Below are positions 59,729-64,000 of a DNA stretch of 64,000 bases, in pieces (within the stretch, counting starts at the first letter, position 1; every line of letters starts with the position of its first letter). The DNA lies in NCBI RefSeq assembly GCF_017603965.1, contig NZ_CP071955.1, positions 1,984,001-2,048,000 on the forward strand, read 5' to 3'. The notes beneath the pieces were generated by a model that was not told the DNA's origin, did no database searches, and saw only the letters and a list, made by a program, of their open reading frames with translations. A program made the translations under genes and the position numbers. The DNA comes from Xanthomonas fragariae (lineage in GTDB: Bacteria > Pseudomonadota > Gammaproteobacteria > Xanthomonadales > Xanthomonadaceae).

Positions 59729-59866
59729 GAGCGGCTAATCGGCCGACGCGCCTGGCATCCGATTGGCATGTATCCGCTCGCTTAAGCTCCAGATGCGCGC
59801 GCTTTGCGCCCCCACCTGACGACGCTCGTTAAATCGCCAGTCGCTATACGTCGCCGTTAACGGCTC
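59729..59866. mobile_element. MITE copy 5 (138 bp, degenerate)
   Basis: The left end GAGCGGCTAAT and right end TTAACGGCTC are shortened versions of the family ends. The interior keeps GGCATGTA and CCCACCTGACGAC in the same order as copy 1. The left flank is TAA (59726-59728), but the right flank does not match, so it is old or decayed. Confidence 0.55.
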
Positions 59867-59913
59867 GGTTGCTACTAAAATTGGGCATCGAAGAATGACA
59901 GGCGGGTCGCTAG

Positions 59914-62900
59914 ATGGATATCGCCGTGTCGCGGTTCGCCGGCTTGTTGCCGGAGACGAGCGAAACTGCAGCGTTGGTGTTGGCGTCTGCATGCGCCGCA
60001 GACCCACTACTGCGCGGCGCCCAGGCGTTGCGCACCACGCTGTCGGTCTGCCTGCATGCGCAGGTTCCGATGCTGATGGTCTGGGGCAGCGAGACGCGCT
60101 GCATTTACAACGATGCCTGTATCGCGCTGTTGGGGGAGCGACATCCGGCCGCGTTCGCGCAGCCACTCGCAGAACTTACGAACACGTCTGCCTTTGACAG
60201 CATGCAGACCGATGCACCTGCGCTGGATCTGGCGACATGGTCGTGTAGCCCGGTGCTGCAGGCCGGAGAACGGTTGGGTGCGTTGTACGTGGCAGGGACC
60301 GTTGCCGCTACGGCGCGCGATGTTGGTCGCAATGCGGAGTTGCCCCAGATGTTCGCTGCGCTCGATCAATCGCCTGCGTTCATGGCAGTGCTGCGCGGGC
60401 CCAACTACATCATCCAGAGCGTCAGCCAACGCTTTAACGAACTGGTCGGTGAGCGGCCGCTGCTCGGTCGCCCCTTGCTCGACGCCATGCCGGAGATCGT
60501 TAACCAGGGCTATCTTGAATTGCTCGATAAGGTACGACGCAGCGGCCAACCTTTCATCGGCAAATCGATGACGGCCTACCTGCAACGCACACCAGGCAGC
60601 GCACCCGGTGAAACGTTTGTGGACTTCCTTTACCAGCCGATGCCCGATAGCGATGGCCGCAACGATGCGATTGTGGTGCATGGGTTCGACGTCACCGAGC
60701 AACGCCGTGGCAAGAGTCGCGACAGCTTCCTGTTGACGCTGGAAGACGCACTGCAGCACGTCTCCGATCCGCGGCAGATCATCGACACCAGCGTGCGCTT
60801 GCTTGGCGAACATCTGCAGGCCAATCGCTGTGCGTTTGGTCTGCCAGGTGCCGATGGCCGGACCCTGCATGTGATCAGCGACCACGTGCAGGACATGCCG
60901 AGCCTGCAAGGCGATTTCCCGCTGGAAGTGGCGCAAGGGCTACGCGATGCGCTGCTGGACAACCGCCCCTGGTTCACCACCGACGCCATGGCTCCTGGTG
61001 CGCCGGATTATGTAGTGGAGCAATATCGCCGCTCCGGCCTGCGGGCATCGCTAGTCATTCCATTGCACAAGCACGGAAGCCTGGTTGCGGCGATCGGCGT
61101 GCATCAGCGCGCACCGCGGCGTTGGTTGTCGACCGAGATCGAGCTGGTGCGATTGGTAGCGGCGCGCTGTTGGGAATCGATGCAACGGGCCAAGGCGCAG
61201 CAGCAACTGGCCGCCAACGAAGCGCGCCTGCGTGGCCTTGCAGACACGCTGCCACAGATCATCTTCATTGCTGGACCGGATGGACAGCCGCACTACTTCA
61301 ATCAGCGGTGGTACGAATACACCGGGCTGGCTCCTGACAACAACGACGCTGCCGCTTGGCAGCAGGCGCACACCGCCGATGGTCTGCGCTTGTCCGCGCA
61401 GGCGTGGACACTGGCGTTGAGCGGCGAGCGCGCCTACGAAGTCGAATGCGAGCTGCACCGTCACGACGGCCACTCGCGCTGGCACCTGGCGCGCGCCCTG
61501 CCCGTGCGCGGTGACGATGGCAGCATCAGCGAATGGATCGGCACGTATACCGACATCCATGATCGGCGCGCGTTCGAGCAACAATTGCGCGAGAGCGAAG
61601 TGCGCTTCCGTGCACTGTGCGAGACCGTGCCGGCAATGATCTGGATGGCTGACGCGCAAGGTGATTGCGTGTACTGGAATCCGCGCTGGTACAACTTCAC
61701 TGGCCAGGGCGAAGACCAGGCCCTGGATCAAGGCTGGTGGGATGTGATGCATTCCGACGATGCCGCACGCGTACGACATGCCTTCGAGCAAGCGTTGGAG
61801 CAACGCGGCGAATTCCTGGCCGAATATCGCGTGCGTCGCCACGACGGGCGATACCGCTGGTGCATCGACACCGCCTCGCCGCATTTCGCCAGCGACGGAC
61901 GTTTTCTCGGCCATATCGGCTCGCTGACCGACATTTCCGAACGCAAGCACATCGAAGATGCCACCGCATCCGATCGCGCGATCTTGAGCTTGATCACCAC
62001 TGGCGCAGCGTTGCCTGTGGTGCTGGATGCCATCGCATTGAGCGTGGAGGCGCGTGGCGAGATTGCGTTGTACTGCTCGGTGATGGTGCTGGACGAAGTA
62101 AGCCACACCTTGAGCCTCGGTTCGGCACCGCACTTTCCGATCGATTATAGCGGGCACTTCCAAGAGGTGCCGATCGGCGCAGACGGGCCACCCTGTGCGC
62201 GCTCAGCCTCTATCGGCTGCCAGATCATCTGCCAGGACATCCAGGCCGACCCGAATTTCAGCCGGCATCACGCGATCTTGGCCGCGATGGGCATCGCGGC
62301 ATGTTGCGTGACCCCGATCCTGGCCAGCAATGGCCAAGTGCTGGGCACGCTCAATATCTATTACGACCGCCCTCACCTGCCCTCGCTGCGCGAGCGGGCG
62401 ATGGCGCGCTCGGCATCGCATCTGGCAGGCATCGTCATCGAACGCACGCGCGTGGATGCCAAGCTCAAGTTGTCGCTGCATGCCGAAACCGCTGCGCGTG
62501 GTCAGGCAGAACATGCCAGCCGGGTCAAGGACGAGTTTCTAGCCACGCTCAGTCACGAATTGCGGACGCCGCTCAACGCCATCCTGGGGTGGTCGCGACT
62601 GATGCAGTCCGAGGTCTTCGAGCCGGCCAATCTGGCCAGGGGTCTGGTCATCATCGAGCGTAGTGCGCGCGCGCAGACACAGATCATCGACGACTTGCTG
62701 GACATGAGCGCGATTTTATCGGGCAAGATCCGCCTGCAAGCCGAGCATTTCGACATCGCCGGGCTGGCGCGCAGCACGGTGGAATTGATGCAACCGACTG
62801 CACTGGCAAGCGAGATCTCGCTGGAACTAGATGCACTTGGCGAAGGCGAATTGTGGTTCTTCGGCGATGCCGGACGCTTGCAGCAAGTGCTGACCAATTT

Positions 62901-63681
62901 GCTCAGCAACGCGCTCAAATTCACCGCTGCTGGCGGGACGGTACGGGTGACACTGGACATCGAGGACGAGCGCTTGCGCTTCTGCGTGCAGGACACCGGC
63001 ATTGGTATTGCACCGGACTTCCTGCCGCATGTGTTCGACCGTTTTCGGCAGGCCGATGCCGGCACGACGCGGCGCGTCGGCGGGCTGGGGCTGGGCTTGT
63101 CGATCTCGCGCCAGTTGGTCGATCTGCATGGCGGCAGCCTGGGTGCGTCCAGCGCTGGCGAAGGCCGGGGATCGATGTTCACTGTCGTGCTGCCGTTACA
63201 GCACGGCGTCAGCGATCTGCCCCCTGCTTCGGCAGACACCACGCAAGTGGGTACATTGCCGGCCTACTGCGACGGTCGCCTGGACGGCGTGCGCTTGTTG
63301 CTGGTCGACGACGATCAGGATTCGCGCGAAGCGGTCATGCATTTCCTGATGCTTGCCGGCGCGCAGGTGCAGGCAGCCGGCTCGGTGGACGCGGCCGAAC
63401 AGTACCTGGCCGCCGCGCCATTCGATGTCCTGCTCAGCGATATCGCCATGCCGCTCCGCGATGGCTATGACCTGATCCGCGCCGTGCGTTCGGGCCGTGC
63501 CGACCTGCCGCGGCACATCCCGGCCATCGCGCTCACCGCCTATGTGCGCGAAGAAGACCGCGACCGCGCCGTGGTCGCCGGCTTCGATGCGCATATGGGC
63601 AAGCCGGTGGAGCCGCCCGGCCTGGTCGATCTGATCGAACGTTTGATATTGCCACCGCGCGCGCGACGGGACGAGGCGTGA
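59914..63681 (+). CDS. Hybrid sensor histidine kinase/response regulator with PAS and GAF sensors
   Basis: 1255 residues with no clear membrane segment, so probably cytoplasmic. My domain reading is: PAS-like (~45-105), PAS (~150-270), GAF (~280-430), PAS (~430-555), PAS (~560-680), GAF (~690-840), HisKA with phospho-His881 in LSHELRTPLNAI, HATPase_c (QVLTNLLSNALKFT; DTGIGIAPDFLPHVFDRF; GGLGLGLSISRQLVDLHGG), and a C-terminal receiver with Asp1176 in LLSDIAMPLRDGYD. The enzyme looks intact. Multiple stacked cytoplasmic sensors suggest small-molecule, redox or light input, but no cofactor-binding residue is certain. It lies 185 bp after a single-domain receiver gene. Confidence 0.9.
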   Translation: MDIAVSRFAGLLPETSETAALVLASACAADPLLRGAQALRTTLSVCLHAQVPMLMVWGSETRCIYNDACIALLGERHPAAFAQPLAELTNTSAFDSMQTDAPALDLATWSCSPVLQAGERLGALYVAGTVAATARDVGRNAELPQMFAALDQSPAFMAVLRGPNYIIQSVSQRFNELVGERPLLGRPLLDAMPEIVNQGYLELLDKVRRSGQPFIGKSMTAYLQRTPGSAPGETFVDFLYQPMPDSDGRNDAIVVHGFDVTEQRRGKSRDSFLLTLEDALQHVSDPRQIIDTSVRLLGEHLQANRCAFGLPGADGRTLHVISDHVQDMPSLQGDFPLEVAQGLRDALLDNRPWFTTDAMAPGAPDYVVEQYRRSGLRASLVIPLHKHGSLVAAIGVHQRAPRRWLSTEIELVRLVAARCWESMQRAKAQQQLAANEARLRGLADTLPQIIFIAGPDGQPHYFNQRWYEYTGLAPDNNDAAAWQQAHTADGLRLSAQAWTLALSGERAYEVECELHRHDGHSRWHLARALPVRGDDGSISEWIGTYTDIHDRRAFEQQLRESEVRFRALCETVPAMIWMADAQGDCVYWNPRWYNFTGQGEDQALDQGWWDVMHSDDAARVRHAFEQALEQRGEFLAEYRVRRHDGRYRWCIDTASPHFASDGRFLGHIGSLTDISERKHIEDATASDRAILSLITTGAALPVVLDAIALSVEARGEIALYCSVMVLDEVSHTLSLGSAPHFPIDYSGHFQEVPIGADGPPCARSASIGCQIICQDIQADPNFSRHHAILAAMGIAACCVTPILASNGQVLGTLNIYYDRPHLPSLRERAMARSASHLAGIVIERTRVDAKLKLSLHAETAARGQAEHASRVKDEFLATLSHELRTPLNAILGWSRLMQSEVFEPANLARGLVIIERSARAQTQIIDDLLDMSAILSGKIRLQAEHFDIAGLARSTVELMQPTALASEISLELDALGEGELWFFGDAGRLQQVLTNLLSNALKFTAAGGTVRVTLDIEDERLRFCVQDTGIGIAPDFLPHVFDRFRQADAGTTRRVGGLGLGLSISRQLVDLHGGSLGASSAGEGRGSMFTVVLPLQHGVSDLPPASADTTQVGTLPAYCDGRLDGVRLLLVDDDQDSREAVMHFLMLAGAQVQAAGSVDAAEQYLAAAPFDVLLSDIAMPLRDGYDLIRAVRSGRADLPRHIPAIALTAYVREEDRDRAVVAGFDAHMGKPVEPPGLVDLIERLILPPRARRDEA

Positions 63682-63954
63682 GGCTGCTCTGGCGCGGCTC
63701 ACAAGGCTCACAAAGCGACCCTTTATTGTCAGGAGCACTGACGGTGCCCGACGGTCTCACGTTTGACTCGACTATTTCGGTGCTGAGCGAGCAGTTATCA
63801 CCCAAATGCGTGCGCGGGACGGAAGTCGCAGCGATTGGCTCGCACGCACAGGATTTCTTGCACAAGCACACTTTCCAACCCGGCAGCCATCCCATCCTCC
63901 CCACCTAACCGGCGCGCCGCAAGCTGCCCCAACCAGTCACCGGGGCAGCATGAC
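63682..63954. other. Intergenic region after the hybrid kinase
   Basis: 273 bp with no credible gene. It contains the hairpin at 63923-63949. Confidence 0.5.
63923..63949. terminator. Hairpin between convergent genes
   Basis: A perfect 8-bp stem, GCTGCCCC (63923-63930) and GGGGCAGC (63942-63949), with an 11-nt loop. It has no strong T-tract. It is placed between the hybrid kinase and a minus-strand gene end. Confidence 0.5.
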
Positions 63955-64000
63955 TCAGGTGCGTTTTGCGCGTGCGAACGCAGCGGCGAGCGCGTTGTCG
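63955..64000 (-). CDS. Possible 3' end of a minus-strand gene
   Basis: The minus-strand frame from the window edge reads DNALAAAFARAKRT and then TGA at 63957-63955. The nearby hairpin supports a gene end here. It is too short to identify. Confidence 0.3.
   Translation of the reverse strand, partial: DNALAAAFARAKRT

Noticed and set aside
63678..63908. 76-codon plus-strand frame after the hybrid kinase
   Set aside because: No family resemblance, and the composition is like intergenic DNA.

Overview
The window is bacterial and almost certainly from the genus Xanthomonas (Lysobacteraceae, Gammaproteobacteria). The GacA-type regulator at the left edge, the sdhC-D-A-B-sdhE block, the zwf-glk-pgl-edd-eda Entner-Doudoroff operon, the comEC-exbB-exbD-msbA-lpxK-kdsB block and the IS5-type transposase remnants all read like Xanthomonas chromosomal sequence. 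The species cannot be fixed from sequence reading alone.

Layout. 1-5.2 kb: a truncated GacA-like response regulator, trhO, a small membrane protein, an FKBP lipoprotein, a flavoprotein and a nucleotide-sugar dehydrogenase. 5.3-24.6 kb: a tRNA-Leu, a Sfp/EntD-type phosphopantetheinyl transferase, and two giant convergent NRPS genes. The NRPS genes overlap by 4 nt and form a five-module line. I read it as starter C-A(Asn)-T / C-A(Leu)-T / C-A(Leu)-T / C-A(Thr)-T / C-A(Leu)-T-TE-TE, which suggests an N-acylated pentapeptide, acyl-Asn-Leu-Leu-Thr-Leu. 24.6-26.4 kb: an AT-rich stretch with two copies of a ~143-bp MITE, a C15 run and a broken IS5-type transposase. 26.4-38.8 kb, all minus strand: comEC, exbB, exbD, msbA, lpxK, kdsB, a low-molecular-weight phosphatase, an NHL-repeat protein, uvrC, pgsA and three tRNAs (Gly, Cys, Gly). 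39-47 kb: a PRISE-like reductase, lolC/lolD, and the succinate dehydrogenase operon with its assembly factors. 47-55.3 kb: ygfZ, an ABC sugar-transporter ATPase, and the Entner-Doudoroff operon. 55.4-59.3 kb: a doubtful lipoprotein, two c-type cytochromes, two tandem tRNA-Ala/tRNA-Glu arrays, transposase debris, a MITE and tRNA-Leu(CAA). 59.3-63.7 kb: a stand-alone receiver protein and a 1255-residue hybrid histidine kinase.

The most unusual structure is inside the NRPS genes. A 3,238-bp block running from one carrier-protein core (the GGHS motif) to the next occurs twice with no difference that I could find. A 1,757-bp A-T block within it occurs a third time with three substitutions. The boundaries fall on the carrier-protein core and on the C-A junction, which suggests recent module duplication or gene conversion. 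The second unusual feature is a family of five ~140-bp palindromic-end elements. Four of them have TNA target duplications, and several lie directly against gene starts or ends. The PPTase presumably activates the carrier domains of the NRPS pair. No dedicated exporter, MbtH protein or pathway regulator is visible in the window.
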